DNA of 64,000 nucleotides from Streptomyces sp. TSRI0107. Lineage in GTDB: Bacteria; Actinomycetota; Actinomycetes; Streptomycetales; Streptomycetaceae. Location: the NCBI RefSeq assembly GCF_001905845.1, contig NZ_LIVZ01000016.1:79899-143898 (forward strand). The letters are read 5' to 3'. Below, in pieces: positions 22,459 through 30,820 of the stretch (position 1 is its first letter; every line of letters begins with the position of its first letter). The notes below the pieces were generated by a model. That model worked only from the letters and a program-made list of their open reading frames with translations, did no database searches and was not told where the DNA came from. The translations under genes and the position numbers were made by a program.

Positions 22459-22890
22459 ATGTCCCTGACCCGAGTAGTGCTCGCCTCCGGTCGCTCGCTC
22501 GAGCTGGTCGAACTGCGGCTGACGTCGACCTACGGCGGGATGCTGGAGGGCTACCCCAGCAAGCCGCTGAACGACCGCAAGGTCGACACCTTGGTGGCCG
22601 CCGCGGAAACGGCCTTCCCCTTCCTGCCGGTGCACCTCGTCCCGCCCCCGCGTGAACGGCACGACGAGCCGGCCGGCCCGTTCGGCCCGGTCGAGGTGCT
22701 GCCGTCCGTCTCCTGCGTCGGCTCGTTCCACTCCACCGCCGTCGACCCGGAGCACGACCCGGTCGAGTACCGCTCCGGCCTCACCGTGGTCTGGTACCAG
22801 CCGACACCGCGGATCCCGGCGGAGCACGACGCGGACGAAGGGCTGCGCGCAATCGCCTGGGAGGAGCTGGCCGTTGACTACGAACTCTGA
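22459..22890 (+). CDS. Conserved hypothetical protein, overlapping DinB gene
   Basis: A 143-residue soluble protein without recognised domain. It begins MSLTRVVLASGRSLELVELR and contains TYGGMLEGYPSK and a VVWYQPTPRIP strand. ATG 22459 has a weak AGGGTGA upstream; GTG 22450 is in frame. Its 3' end overlaps the following DinB-like gene by 17 bp, so the two are translationally coupled and probably act together. No signal peptide or membrane helix is visible. Confidence 0.7.
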   Translation: MSLTRVVLASGRSLELVELRLTSTYGGMLEGYPSKPLNDRKVDTLVAAAETAFPFLPVHLVPPPRERHDEPAGPFGPVEVLPSVSCVGSFHSTAVDPEHDPVEYRSGLTVVWYQPTPRIPAEHDADEGLRAIAWEELAVDYEL

Positions 22891-23407
22891 CGCGACGGTG
22901 GCGCTGCTGCGCCGCCAGTTCGACCTGACGTGGGCGCTGTTCGAGTACCACTTGGAGCGGCTGGCCCCGGAGGACTTCCTCTGGGAGCCCGCGCCGGGCT
23001 CCTGGACCGTCCGCCCGACGGCCGACGGCACCTGGCTGCCGGACTGGTCGGACACCGAGCCCGAGCCCGTCCCGGTCCCCACCATCGGCTGGCTGACCTG
23101 GCATATCGGCTGGTGGTGGACCGTCGCCCAGGACCACCTTCAGGGCCGCCCGCCCCGGGACCGCACCGCCGTCACCTGGCCGGGCGACGGCACCGCGGCC
23201 GTGGCCTGGCTCCGCGACCTGCGCACCGCCTGGCTCACCGCACTGGACGACCTGGCCCCCGCGTCCCTCACGGCCACAGCCCCCTTCCCCTGGCCGAGCG
23301 ACCCGCGGTACACCGTCGCCGACATGATCGGCTGGGTGAACGCCGAACTCATGAAGAACGTCGCGGAGATCGGGCAACTACGGCTGCTGCGGGCGCGGCG
23401 GCTCTGA
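22874..23407 (+). CDS. DinB-family protein
   Basis: A 177-residue protein of the DinB/YfiT four-helix metalloenzyme fold: FEYHLERLAPEDFLWEPAPGSW, then IGWLTWHIGWWWTVAQDHL with the metal-binding histidine region, and DMIGWVNAELMKNVAEIGQLRLL. Relatives include thiol-dependent transferases using mycothiol or bacillithiol. The start is read as TTG 22874, which has GGGAGGAG eight bases upstream; no ATG or GTG in frame has comparable support. It overlaps the upstream hypothetical gene by 17 bp. Confidence 0.82.
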   Translation: MTTNSDATVALLRRQFDLTWALFEYHLERLAPEDFLWEPAPGSWTVRPTADGTWLPDWSDTEPEPVPVPTIGWLTWHIGWWWTVAQDHLQGRPPRDRTAVTWPGDGTAAVAWLRDLRTAWLTALDDLAPASLTATAPFPWPSDPRYTVADMIGWVNAELMKNVAEIGQLRLLRARRL

Positions 23408-23434
23408 ACACGTTCACGTCCGGGCAGGCGGGCA

Positions 23435-23929
23435 CTACTCGTCCTGCCCGGCTTCCGAATCATGCTGCGCCGCGGGTTCCTGCTGCTGCGTCTCGGGTTC
23501 GTGCTGCTGGTCCTGCTGGTCCTCGGGTTCGTGCTGCTGCGTCTCCGGTTCGTCCTGCCGCGTGCCGGGTTCTCCGGGTTCCCGATCCGTCCCGGGCGGA
23601 TCTTCGTACGGACCGTTCTCATAGATCACTTCGTCGGGTGTGCCGTCGAAGTCCACGTCCCTGATACACCGGCCCGTCGTCACGAACTCATCGGCGTTCC
23701 CGTCGAAGTTCCGGTCGTACGCAGCGGTGTCGATGTAGCCGTCGCCGTCCTGGTCCGTGAAGACGGCGTCGATCATGCCGTCCCCGTTGGTGTCCTCGCT
23801 CACGCATTCCAGGGTGGGCACGAGAGAGACCTGCGCGGGGACGGCGGAGACCTGCCCGACCGGGCCGAACGCCATCCCCAGGGCCAGCGCGGCCGACCCC
23901 GCGCCGCACACCGCGATCCTGCGCTTCAT
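23435..23929 (-). CDS. Secreted protein with EF-hand-like calcium loops and Glu/Gln tail
   Basis: A 164-residue protein starting at ATG 23929 (GGAGG upstream), with signal peptide MKRRIAVCGAGSAALALGMA. The mature region carries four DxDxDG-type calcium-loop motifs in series: DTNGDGMID, DQDGDGYID, DRNFDGNAD and DVDFDGTPD. From about residue 115 the chain is an extremely acidic, repetitive Glu/Pro/Gln/His segment (EPETQQHEPEDQQDQQ type). It is probably a calcium-binding extracellular protein; the tail looks disordered. I do not know a characterised homologue. Confidence 0.78.
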   Translation of the reverse strand: MKRRIAVCGAGSAALALGMAFGPVGQVSAVPAQVSLVPTLECVSEDTNGDGMIDAVFTDQDGDGYIDTAAYDRNFDGNADEFVTTGRCIRDVDFDGTPDEVIYENGPYEDPPGTDREPGEPGTRQDEPETQQHEPEDQQDQQHEPETQQQEPAAQHDSEAGQDE

Positions 23930-24044
23930 CGGGGCCTCCACTTCATCGGGAGGAGCTCCGACGTACCGGGCAGGCGCGTCGGCGCCGCCTCCCCCTCATG
24001 GTGCGTCGCACCCGAAGACCCTGTCGAGGCATCTCGGGCACACG

Positions 24045-24079
24045 ACGGCCCCTGACCGATCCATCCGGTCAGGGGCCGT
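24045..24079 (-). terminator. tRNA-Ser(TGA) terminator hairpin
   Basis: ACGGCCCCTGACCG and CGGTCAGGGGCCGT form a perfect 14-bp stem with a 7-nt loop. It starts 8 bp beyond the tRNA 3' end. Confidence 0.78.
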
Positions 24080-24087
24080 TCACCGTG

Positions 24088-24172
24088 CGGTGGGTGTGGG
24101 ATTTGAACCCACGGTGACTCGCGCCACGACGGTTTTCAAGACCGTTCCCTTAGGCCGCTCGGGCAACCCACC
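24088..24172 (-). tRNA. tRNA-Ser(TGA)
   Basis: An 85-nt class II tRNA. The acceptor is GGTGGGT/ACCCACC with discriminator G. The anticodon stem ACGGT/ACCGT encloses loop CTTGAAA, giving anticodon TGA for UCN codons. It has a long variable arm and T arm GTGGG-TTCAAAT-CCCAC. CCA is not encoded. Confidence 0.95.
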
Positions 24173-24230
24173 CCGCGCCGTCGGTGATCGGCGGCGCGGG
24201 ACAAGAGTAACGGTTGGGTGCGGCCCTGTG

Positions 24231-25703
24231 TCAGCTGTCGCCGACCCGTGAGCCCAGGGTGAGTTCGACCGTCCGGGTCTTGCCGTCGCGTTCGTAGGTG
24301 ATGGTGACCTCGTCGCCGGGCTTGTGGGTCCAGATCTCGCCGATCAGGGTGGGGCCGCTGTCGATCACCGTGTCGTCGAGCTTGGTGATGACGTCACCGG
24401 GCTTGAGGCCCGCCTGGTCGGCGGGGCCGCCCGCCTCGACCGGGTCGGAGCCGCCGGCGCCGGTGTCGGTGATCTTCGCGCCGCCGGCGGCGTCCTCCAG
24501 GGAGACCGAGGCGCCGATCTTGGCGTACACCGGCTTGCCGGTCTTGATCAGTTCCTGGGCGACGTACTTCGCCTGGTTGATCGGGATGGCGAAGCCGAGG
24601 CCGATGGAGCCGGACTGGCTGGTGCCGCCCAGGCCGTTGCCGGCGGACTGGATGGCGGAGTTGATGCCGATGACGTTGCCCTTGGCGTCCAGCAGCGGGC
24701 CGCCGGAGTTGCCGGGGTTGATCGAGGCGTCGGTCTGCAGGGCGCTCATGTAGGAGGCCTGGCTGCCGGTGCCGTCGCTGGAGGCGACCGGGCGGTTCTT
24801 GGCGCTGATGATGCCGGTCGTCACCGTGTTGGACAGGCCGAAGGGGGCGCCGATGGCGATCGTGGAGTCGCCGACGGCGACCTTGTCGGAGTCGCCGAGG
24901 GTGAGCGGCTTCAGATCCGACGGGGCGCTCTTGAGCTTGATGACCGCGACGTCGTAGCCCTGCGCGTGGCCGACGACCTCAGCGTCGTACTTCTTGCCGC
25001 TGGGGAAGGTCGCGGTGAGCTTGCCGCCGTCCACCGCGTCCGCGACGACGTGGTTGTTGGTGACGATGTGGCCCTCGGTGTCGAAGACGAAACCGGTGCC
25101 GGTGCCGCCCTCGCCGCTGCTGCTCTCGGCCTCGATGGTGACCGTGCTGGGCAGTGCCGTGGAGGCGACGGCCGCGATCGTGCCGGGGTCGCGCTTGAAG
25201 TCGCCGCCGGCTTCGGAGGAGGAGACGGTGGTGGAGCTGGAGCTGTCGTCGTTCTTGGCCAGGGTGTAGCCGAGGCCGCCGCCCAGACCGCCCGCGAGCA
25301 GCGCCGCCACCAGGATCGCGGCGGCCAGCCCGCCACGCTTGCGCTTGGGCTCGGGGGCGGGGGCCTGCTGGTACGGGGCTCCCCATCCGGCGTCCGGGCC
25401 GCCGGAAGCACCGGGAGCACCCGGAGTGCCGAGCCCGTCCTGGCCGTACGCCGAGGTCTGCGTCGGCGTCGCCGACGGGCCGCTCGGCGGCGGCGGGGGC
25501 GGCCAGCTGCTGTCGGGGGCGGAGCCGGAGGCCGCGGGGGCGGCGTACGGGGAGCCGGTCTCCGGGGCGGCCGGCGGCGCGGGCGCCGGGGGCTGGTCCG
25601 GGGCCGGAGGCGCGGGCGCGGGGGAAGCTGCCGGAGTGTCCACCGGCACCGGAGGCGCGGACGGGGCCGGGGGTACCGCAGTGCCCTCGTTCTCGGTGCT
25701 CAC
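24231..25703 (-). CDS. HtrA/DegP-like membrane-anchored serine protease with PDZ
   Basis: A protein of about 490 residues. The first 140 or so are a Pro/Ala-rich cytoplasmic region; then comes one membrane helix (AAILVAALLAGGLGGGLGYTLA). A trypsin-like domain follows with the full triad: His in VTNNHVVAD, Asp in YDVAVIKL and Ser in GNSGGPLLD. A C-terminal PDZ domain contains AGLKPGDVITKLDD. The protease faces the cell exterior and acts in envelope protein quality control, by family knowledge. GTG 25703 follows GAGGAG with good spacing; ATG 25718 is the longer option. It is divergent from the phosphodiesterase gene. Confidence 0.92.
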   Translation of the reverse strand: MSTENEGTAVPPAPSAPPVPVDTPAASPAPAPPAPDQPPAPAPPAAPETGSPYAAPAASGSAPDSSWPPPPPPSGPSATPTQTSAYGQDGLGTPGAPGASGGPDAGWGAPYQQAPAPEPKRKRGGLAAAILVAALLAGGLGGGLGYTLAKNDDSSSSTTVSSSEAGGDFKRDPGTIAAVASTALPSTVTIEAESSSGEGGTGTGFVFDTEGHIVTNNHVVADAVDGGKLTATFPSGKKYDAEVVGHAQGYDVAVIKLKSAPSDLKPLTLGDSDKVAVGDSTIAIGAPFGLSNTVTTGIISAKNRPVASSDGTGSQASYMSALQTDASINPGNSGGPLLDAKGNVIGINSAIQSAGNGLGGTSQSGSIGLGFAIPINQAKYVAQELIKTGKPVYAKIGASVSLEDAAGGAKITDTGAGGSDPVEAGGPADQAGLKPGDVITKLDDTVIDSGPTLIGEIWTHKPGDEVTITYERDGKTRTVELTLGSRVGDS

Positions 25704-25934
25704 AGCTCTTCTCCTCATGCTCGGTCACGCAGCTGTGCCGGTGTTTTTGTATGCCGTCAGCTTTTCCCACGGGCCGTCAGGGCACCATAAGCCGTGCCTG
25801 TGGGTCCGCGGTCATTCTTTATATAGGATCTTTTATCGACAAGCGGTGCATCTCAGGCGCCTTGCAGAGGCCCGCAGGCTCCCCGCATTCCATCCGACCC
25901 GACGGCTACCCCGTCCCGGTGGCACCATGACGCG

Positions 25935-26762
25935 GTGACCCTCGCACGACAGCACCGGATCCAAGTCGTCGCCCACCGGGGAGCCTCCGAAGACGCCCCG
26001 GAGCACACCCTGGCCGCGTACAAGAAAGCGATCGAGGACGGCGCCGACGCCCTCGAGTGCGATGTACGGCTGACCGCGGACGGCCATCTGGTCTGTGTGC
26101 ACGACCGCCGGATCAACCGTACGTCCAACGGCCGCGGAGCGGTCTCCGCCCTGGAGCTCGCCGATCTCGCCGCCCTCGACTTCGGCTCCTGGAAGCGGAC
26201 CCCGGCGGGGCGCGTGCGGGACGAGGACCCCGACTGGGAGCACCGCCCGGAGGACCCCGCGGAGACGTCGGTGCTGACCCTGGAGCGGCTGCTGGAACTG
26301 GTCGCCGACGCCGGGCGCCGCGTGGAACTGGCCATCGAGACCAAGCACCCCACGCGGTGGGCGGGGCAGGTCGAGGAACGGCTGCTGGTGCTCCTGAAGC
26401 GGTTCGGCCTGGACGCGCCGGCCGCCCCGGAGGAGTCCCCGGTGCGGATCATGAGTTTCTCGGCGCGTTCGCTGCACCGCGTGCGGACCGCCGCCCCGAC
26501 GCTGCCGACGGTCTATCTGATGCAGTTCGTCTCGCCCCGGCTGCGCGACGGGCGGCTGCCCGTCGGCGTCGGGATCGCCGGCCCGTCGATCCGGATCGTC
26601 CGCGGTCACCCGGGGTATGTGGAGCGGCTGCGGCAGTCCGGGCACAAGGTGCACGTCTGGACGGTGAACGAGCCGGAGGACATCGACCTCTGTGTGGAGC
26701 TGGGGGTCGACGCGATCATCACCAACCGCCCCCGCGCGGTGCTGGACCGGCTCGGCCGCTGA
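25935..26762 (+). CDS. Glycerophosphodiester phosphodiesterase
   Basis: A 275-residue GDPD-family TIM-barrel enzyme. Catalytic motifs are visible: VVAHRGASEDAPEHTLAAY (HR and E), ALECDVRLTADG (the E-x-D pair) and VHDRRINRTSNG (catalytic HD). It hydrolyses glycerophosphodiesters to glycerol-3-phosphate and an alcohol, with a divalent metal. No signal peptide is seen, so it is probably cytoplasmic, like UgpQ. The start is GTG 25935. The upstream 230-bp divergent region contains an AT-rich TTTATATAGG block at about 25817 that may be a promoter element. Confidence 0.92.
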   Translation: MTLARQHRIQVVAHRGASEDAPEHTLAAYKKAIEDGADALECDVRLTADGHLVCVHDRRINRTSNGRGAVSALELADLAALDFGSWKRTPAGRVRDEDPDWEHRPEDPAETSVLTLERLLELVADAGRRVELAIETKHPTRWAGQVEERLLVLLKRFGLDAPAAPEESPVRIMSFSARSLHRVRTAAPTLPTVYLMQFVSPRLRDGRLPVGVGIAGPSIRIVRGHPGYVERLRQSGHKVHVWTVNEPEDIDLCVELGVDAIITNRPRAVLDRLGR

Positions 26763-26924
26763 CCGAAAACCGCCCCTGACCGCAGCTTCGTCACGGGTAG
26801 TGCTCCGGCGTGTTCGGTCCGTATTCGATCGTTTCGAATGCGTCACCGGAGATGAATCGGCCGGTTTCCGGTACAGGCCAATGGGGCATCCACACCGTGG
26901 CGTGGGGCGAAGGAGGTCTCGGGG

Positions 26925-27476
26925 GTGGCGTTGGTGGTGGCACAGGAGGTGCCCACGTCGTCGAGCATGGCCGTACCCCATGGCCCTGCGGGCGTGGGGA
27001 AAGCACGGCACCGTATGCGTGATCAATTGCGCAGAGGCGGCGTGGCGGAATCGGTCATCGACGATGCCGTACTGATCCTTTCGGAACTTTTGAGCAACGC
27101 CTGCAAACATGGCCGGCCATTGGGTGATGCCCTCGCCGGGGACGGTGACGTCCGGGCCGCGTGGCGCGTCGATCCGGGCGGCCGACTCCTGGTCGAGGTG
27201 ACGGACGGGGGCGGCCCGACCCGCCCGGCCCCGGCCACTCCGTCGGTCACGGCCCACGGCGGCCGCGGGCTGAACATCATCACGGCCCTGGCCGACGACT
27301 GGGGCGTACGGGACGAGCTCCACGGCGAGGTCACCGTATGGGTCGTGGTCCACGAGGACGTCCATGATCCGGATGCCGGGCACCGCCGCGACGACTTCGC
27401 TACGCGCGTCGCCGCCCCGTCGGTGGCCGCCATGCCGGAGCTGGACTTCGCGGACGCCTTCGACGACCTGGACTGA
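26925..27476 (+). CDS. Anti-sigma-type ATP-binding protein (HATPase, RsbW-like)
   Basis: A 183-residue protein whose core is a GHKL ATPase of the serine-kinase/anti-sigma type. N box: ILSELLSNACKHG. G1: VEVTDGGGP. G2: AHGGRGLNII. Streptomyces has many such proteins controlling sigma factors or PP2C pathways; the partner is unknown. Start GTG 26925 is well supported by AGGAGG eight bases upstream. An acidic C-terminal extension of about 50 residues (ending FADAFDDLD) follows the ATPase and could be an interaction segment. Confidence 0.85.
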   Translation: MALVVAQEVPTSSSMAVPHGPAGVGKARHRMRDQLRRGGVAESVIDDAVLILSELLSNACKHGRPLGDALAGDGDVRAAWRVDPGGRLLVEVTDGGGPTRPAPATPSVTAHGGRGLNIITALADDWGVRDELHGEVTVWVVVHEDVHDPDAGHRRDDFATRVAAPSVAAMPELDFADAFDDLD

Positions 27477-27541
27477 GCACCGTCCGGGGCCCTCGGGGGA
27501 GCACCTCCGCACCGCCGCCCGGGTAGTCCACGCCCGGGGCG

Positions 27542-27550
27542 TTGTCCACA
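27542..27550 (+). promoter_or_regulatory. Single perfect DnaA box
   Basis: TTGTCCACA lies 75 bp upstream of the DUF5926 start in the intergenic region. No second consensus box is close; GTAGTCCACG 16 bp upstream is a poor match. Confidence 0.6.
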
Positions 27551-27624
27551 GGGGCCCGTCGGTCATGGCGCAAACGGCTAGGCTCCCGACGTACGAGATG
27601 AGCCGTCACCGGGAGACACCCACC

Positions 27625-28590
27625 ATGGCCAAGAAGCGACCCCAGACGAAGGCCACGCGGCCGCAGATCACCGACGGTGAGGTCCCGGTCGTCGGTGCCC
27701 GTGAGCCCTGCCCCTGCGGAAGCGGCCGCCGCTACAAGGCCTGCCACGGCCGGGCCGCGGCCCACGCCGTGACCGAGCTGGTGCACCGCCCGTTCGAAGG
27801 GCTGCCGGGCGAGTGCGACTGGGTGGCGCTGCGCGAGCTGGTGCCGGCCGCCACCGCCGAGCTGACCCTGAAGGGCGGCCTGCCCGAGGGCGTCCCGTCG
27901 GTCACCCTGGCCACGGTGCTGCCGATGGCCTGGCCCGCCCTGCGCCGCGAGGACGGCTCGGTCCTGCTCGGCCTGCAGAACGACACGGCGTCCGGTGACA
28001 TCAGCCGCGACCTCGCCGACACCCTCGAGCGAGCCCTTCAGGCCAAGCCCGGTACGCCCGTCCAGGGCCGCCGCGCGCCGGCCGACGGACCGCGCCTGCA
28101 GGACCTGCTCGACGCCGAGGGCGCGTTCGAGCCGGTGGTGCACAGCGGCTTCGAGTTCTGGGTGCCGGACGTGGAGAACGCCACCCCCGAGGTGACCGCC
28201 TCCCTGGAGCGGGCCAACGCCGCGGCCATCCCCACCGTGAAGCTGACCGGCGTCGATGCCGCCTACTGGTGCGAGACCCCGGAGAAGAACCACCTGCGCT
28301 GGGTCATGCCGCACCCCGAGGAGCAGCTTCTGGACGCGCTGGCGCGGCTGCACGCCGCGGGCCGTTCCAGCCTCGGTGAGGGCACCCGTCTGGTGGGTTC
28401 CTTCCGTGCTCACGGGCTCACGGTGCCGGTCTGGGACCTGCCGAGCGGCGTCTCGGCCGAGGACATCGAGAAGCCGGCGGCCGAGTTCGCCGAGCGCCTG
28501 GCCGCCGCCCTCGCCACGGACGCGCCGCTCACCCCGGAGGAGCGCCGGGCGCGCGGCGGACTGACCAACCGGCAGGTCACGCTCAGCTGA
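27625..28590 (+). CDS. DUF5926 protein with N-terminal SEC-C zinc motif
   Basis: A 321-residue cytoplasmic protein. Residues 31-45 are a SEC-C zinc-binding motif (EPCPCGSGRRYKACHG), as found at the SecA C-terminus. The rest is the actinobacterial DUF5926 domain, with LPMAWPALRREDGSVLLGLQ, FEFWVPD and WVMPHPEEQLLDALARLH. Function is unknown; the SEC-C motif suggests a protein or nucleic-acid interaction. ATG 27625 has GGGAGA upstream and a basic N-terminus (AKKRPQTKATRP). A strong hairpin follows. Confidence 0.85.
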   Translation: MAKKRPQTKATRPQITDGEVPVVGAREPCPCGSGRRYKACHGRAAAHAVTELVHRPFEGLPGECDWVALRELVPAATAELTLKGGLPEGVPSVTLATVLPMAWPALRREDGSVLLGLQNDTASGDISRDLADTLERALQAKPGTPVQGRRAPADGPRLQDLLDAEGAFEPVVHSGFEFWVPDVENATPEVTASLERANAAAIPTVKLTGVDAAYWCETPEKNHLRWVMPHPEEQLLDALARLHAAGRSSLGEGTRLVGSFRAHGLTVPVWDLPSGVSAEDIEKPAAEFAERLAAALATDAPLTPEERRARGGLTNRQVTLS

Positions 28591-28602
28591 CGCGAGCCCC
28601 GC

Positions 28603-28644
28603 GGACCCGGCCCGGCTGACCGACCGGTCAGCCGAACCGGGTCC
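28603..28644 (+). terminator. Terminator after DUF5926 gene
   Basis: GGACCCGG-CC-CGGCTGACCG pairs with CGGTCAGCCG-AA-CCGGGTCC: 18 bp interrupted by one symmetric CC/AA mismatch. It starts 12 bp after the stop codon. Confidence 0.7.
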
Positions 28645-28669
28645 GGCGCATCGGATGAATCGTGTCACA

Positions 28670-28808
28670 ACTCCCCCTGGAACAGGGGGAGTCGGTGTCC
28701 GAATAGCCGAGGCAATCCTGAGATCGAATTTGCGAACCGCCGATCTCTTGTTACCGTTCCAGTAGCCCGGTTGCTGGTGCATCCCCCGTCGCCAGCAACC
28801 GGGTCTTT
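28670..28808 (+). ncRNA. Candidate small RNA with C-loop terminator hairpin
   Basis: This intergenic stretch is markedly less GC-rich than its neighbours and has no ORF. It opens with a perfect 10-bp hairpin (ACTCCCCCTG/CAGGGGGAGT, loop GAA, 28670-28692). After about 70 nt of unpaired-looking sequence comes a 12-bp hairpin CCCGGTTGCTGG/CCAGCAACCGGG (28766-28803), whose loop holds ATCCCCCGTC, followed by TCTTT. An intrinsic terminator this far from the previous gene's own terminator suggests an independent transcript. The C-rich loop recalls the actinobacterial 6C RNA, which has two C-loops; only one is clear here. Confidence 0.45.
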
Positions 28809-28844
28809 CCATGTGCGATCCGGCGCCCGGTGCGCGGCCGCGCC

Positions 28845-29579
28845 TCAACTGCCGTCGAGTGGCCCCGAGTTGCTGCCGACCCGCAGCAGCAGCGGCCCCC
28901 GGCCGCCCCGTTCCGCGAACTCCGCGACCGCCGTGTACCCGCTCACCGGACCCCGGCCGCCCTCGCGGGGGGTCTCGCAGCTCGCCGGCTCGTCCTCGGC
29001 GCCGACGGCACAGCGGATCCGCACGGTACGTCCGCCGGGCTCCATCAGGGTCAGTACGGCGTCCAGGGAGCGGCCGGTGGCGTTGCGGTAGTAGGTGCGC
29101 GCCCAGTTCTCCTCGTTCTGGGTCAGCACACAGGTCTGCGCCTCGATGCCGTCGGGCGAGGTGAGCTCGGGCCCGCAGCGGGCGGCGGTGGACAGTCCGA
29201 GGCCGAGGAGGAACGGGGAGCGGCGGGCGTCGGGTCCGGCGCCGCCCCGGTCCGACGGCGCCCGGTCGTCCCCGGCGCCCCCGTCCTCTCCGGCATGCCC
29301 GGCGCCCTCGGCGTCCGAGGCCTCCCAGGCGCCCTCCCGCGCGGATTCGGGCCCAGCGGCCGGCCCGGCGCCCAGGGGCCACCCGGTGCCCGGCTCCGCC
29401 GTACTCGTGGCGCCCCGGGACCCCACCGACCCTCCGTAGGCCACCGCCAGCGGCAGTGCCACCGCGCATGTGGCGGCGCCCGCGACGGCGAGCAGTCGGA
29501 ACCTTCGGGCGTTCGGTGCGGCCGTTGACCGGTGGCGGCGCGGCGTTCGGGACCTGGGGCCCCCTGAGTGACGCGGCAT
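28845..29579 (-). CDS. Hypothetical membrane-anchored extracellular protein
   Basis: A protein of about 244 residues from ATG 29579. A basic N-terminus precedes one hydrophobic segment (RLLAVAGAATCAVALPLAVAY). A Gly/Ala/Glu-rich spacer (about 65-130) follows, then a compact domain of about 110 residues. The domain has four cysteines (AARCGPELTS, AQTCVLTQN, IRCAVGA, ASCETPREG), enough for two disulfides outside the cell, and the segment ENWARTYYRNATGRSLDAVL. I do not recognise the family. The upstream in-frame ATG 29633 is possible. Confidence 0.68.
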   Translation of the reverse strand: MPRHSGGPRSRTPRRHRSTAAPNARRFRLLAVAGAATCAVALPLAVAYGGSVGSRGATSTAEPGTGWPLGAGPAAGPESAREGAWEASDAEGAGHAGEDGGAGDDRAPSDRGGAGPDARRSPFLLGLGLSTAARCGPELTSPDGIEAQTCVLTQNEENWARTYYRNATGRSLDAVLTLMEPGGRTVRIRCAVGAEDEPASCETPREGGRGPVSGYTAVAEFAERGGRGPLLLRVGSNSGPLDGS

Positions 29580-29634
29580 GAACAGGACGATAACGATCCA
29601 TGTCGGGCGCCCGGTTCCGCGCGCGCCCGACACC

Positions 29635-30300
29635 CTAGAACTCGGGCGCGCTCACACCCGTACGAGTGAGGGCGTCGACCATGGCGCCCACCACGGTCTC
29701 CACGTCCGGGACCCAGGGGGCGGCCGGGCCGGGCAGCGGGGCACGCTCCCAGCGGATCCGGCCCTGTCCGGTCTCGGAGGGGGGCAGGGCGAGATAGCCG
29801 CCCTCGCTGTGGAAGCGCAGCGAGCCGGGGACGAAGTCCTGGGCGTACAGCAGGTCGCCCAGCCGTTCCATGGAGTACGGCCGGACGAGCACGGCCCACC
29901 GGGCGGCGGACGCGACGACCGGGCCGACGCGGACGCCCTCGCGGTCCAGCGCGGCCAGCGCGCGGGCGGCGGCGGAGGCGGGCAGGCTGACCGCGCAGGG
30001 CGCCTTGTGGCCGGTGGCCAGGACGATCGGTGCCGTCGGCCGGTTGGTCCACCACCAGCGCACCATGCGTTCGTCGGTGGTGGCCGCGAGCAGGCCGGGG
30101 TCGAAGGGATGGGCGCCGGGCACCGGGCACTCCGGGTCCGGGCAGCCGCAGCGGTCGCGCCCTTGCGGGTCGGCCGCCACACCCGGGAGTACGGGCCACT
30201 GCCATTCCGTCGCGAAGGTCAGGGCCGCGCTGATCAGTTCACGCCTCCCGTCGTTCCGCCTGGACAGGAGCCTGCGTCGCCTTCCGGGGATCTCGCGCAT
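29635..30300 (-). CDS. Degenerate primase-polymerase-like protein
   Basis: A 221-residue relative of the prim-pol N-terminal family: FATEWQWPVLPGVAAD, a CGCPDPECPVPGAHP segment and WWWTNRPTAPIVLATG match the family fold. Where active members have the DxD metal motif this protein reads PCAVSLPASAAA, and the GGRHLWL motif is also gone (ARWAVLVRPYSM). It is therefore unlikely to synthesise nucleic acid and may be a binding or regulatory derivative. ATG 30300 has AGGA at good spacing; ATG 30351 is in frame. It is divergent from the phosphatase gene. Confidence 0.75.
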   Translation of the reverse strand: MREIPGRRRRLLSRRNDGRRELISAALTFATEWQWPVLPGVAADPQGRDRCGCPDPECPVPGAHPFDPGLLAATTDERMVRWWWTNRPTAPIVLATGHKAPCAVSLPASAAARALAALDREGVRVGPVVASAARWAVLVRPYSMERLGDLLYAQDFVPGSLRFHSEGGYLALPPSETGQGRIRWERAPLPGPAAPWVPDVETVVGAMVDALTRTGVSAPEF

Positions 30301-30820
30301 GAGCGCTCGTCCTTTCCGTTGCACGCCTGGCAACACCGTGGGCCACATCACATCATGTGTCGATCACTTCACTGTGCGTACCTGCTGGCGCATCACACCC
30401 TGCGTCGAAGCGCGGGGAACCCCTATGGGCCGAGCGTTGGCTGCCTCCGCCGCCGTGTTTCAAAAGCGTGGGGCCTGGCGTGGGGTGGCGAAGTGTGGCG
30501 TTTGCCGTCCCGCGTATTTCTCTCCGCCGCCGCCACGGGAGGATGGGGCACGGTCGTCGGTGGATAGGACGCCCGGGTCCGTCGCCAGGTTCCGGGCGGT
30601 TCCCAACCACCCCTGGCCTTCACCGAAGTACGTACCCATCACGACCGCTGTGACGCTCCGTCGAGCAAGCCCAGTCGACCGCAATATGGGCTTACCCGAG
30701 GCAGTTTTAAGCCAACTTTGCCTTTCCGCAAGAGAGTCGGCTCCAAGTCCCTGAAATCACACTGACACCACCAATCCCACCAGGACAATGCTGGACATCT
30801 CCTCCTGACTGCGTGTACAT
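30301..30820. other. Intergenic region, about 520 bp
   Basis: This divergent region lies between the prim-pol-like and phosphatase genes. Its right half (about 30660-30850) is distinctly AT-richer, as expected for promoters. A weak inverted repeat AAGCCCA/TGGGCTT (30667-30692) is present. Open frames here have the codon bias of non-coding DNA; I see no gene in it. Confidence 0.5.

Noticed and set aside
28670..28692. Second C-loop of a 6C RNA
   Set aside because: The cytosines here lie in the stem pairing with G5, not in the loop, so the full 6C pattern is not met by eye.
30353..30610. 85-codon minus-strand ORF in the 520-bp intergenic region
   Set aside because: Codon third-position bias is not that of a gene, there is no ribosome site and no similarity is recognisable.
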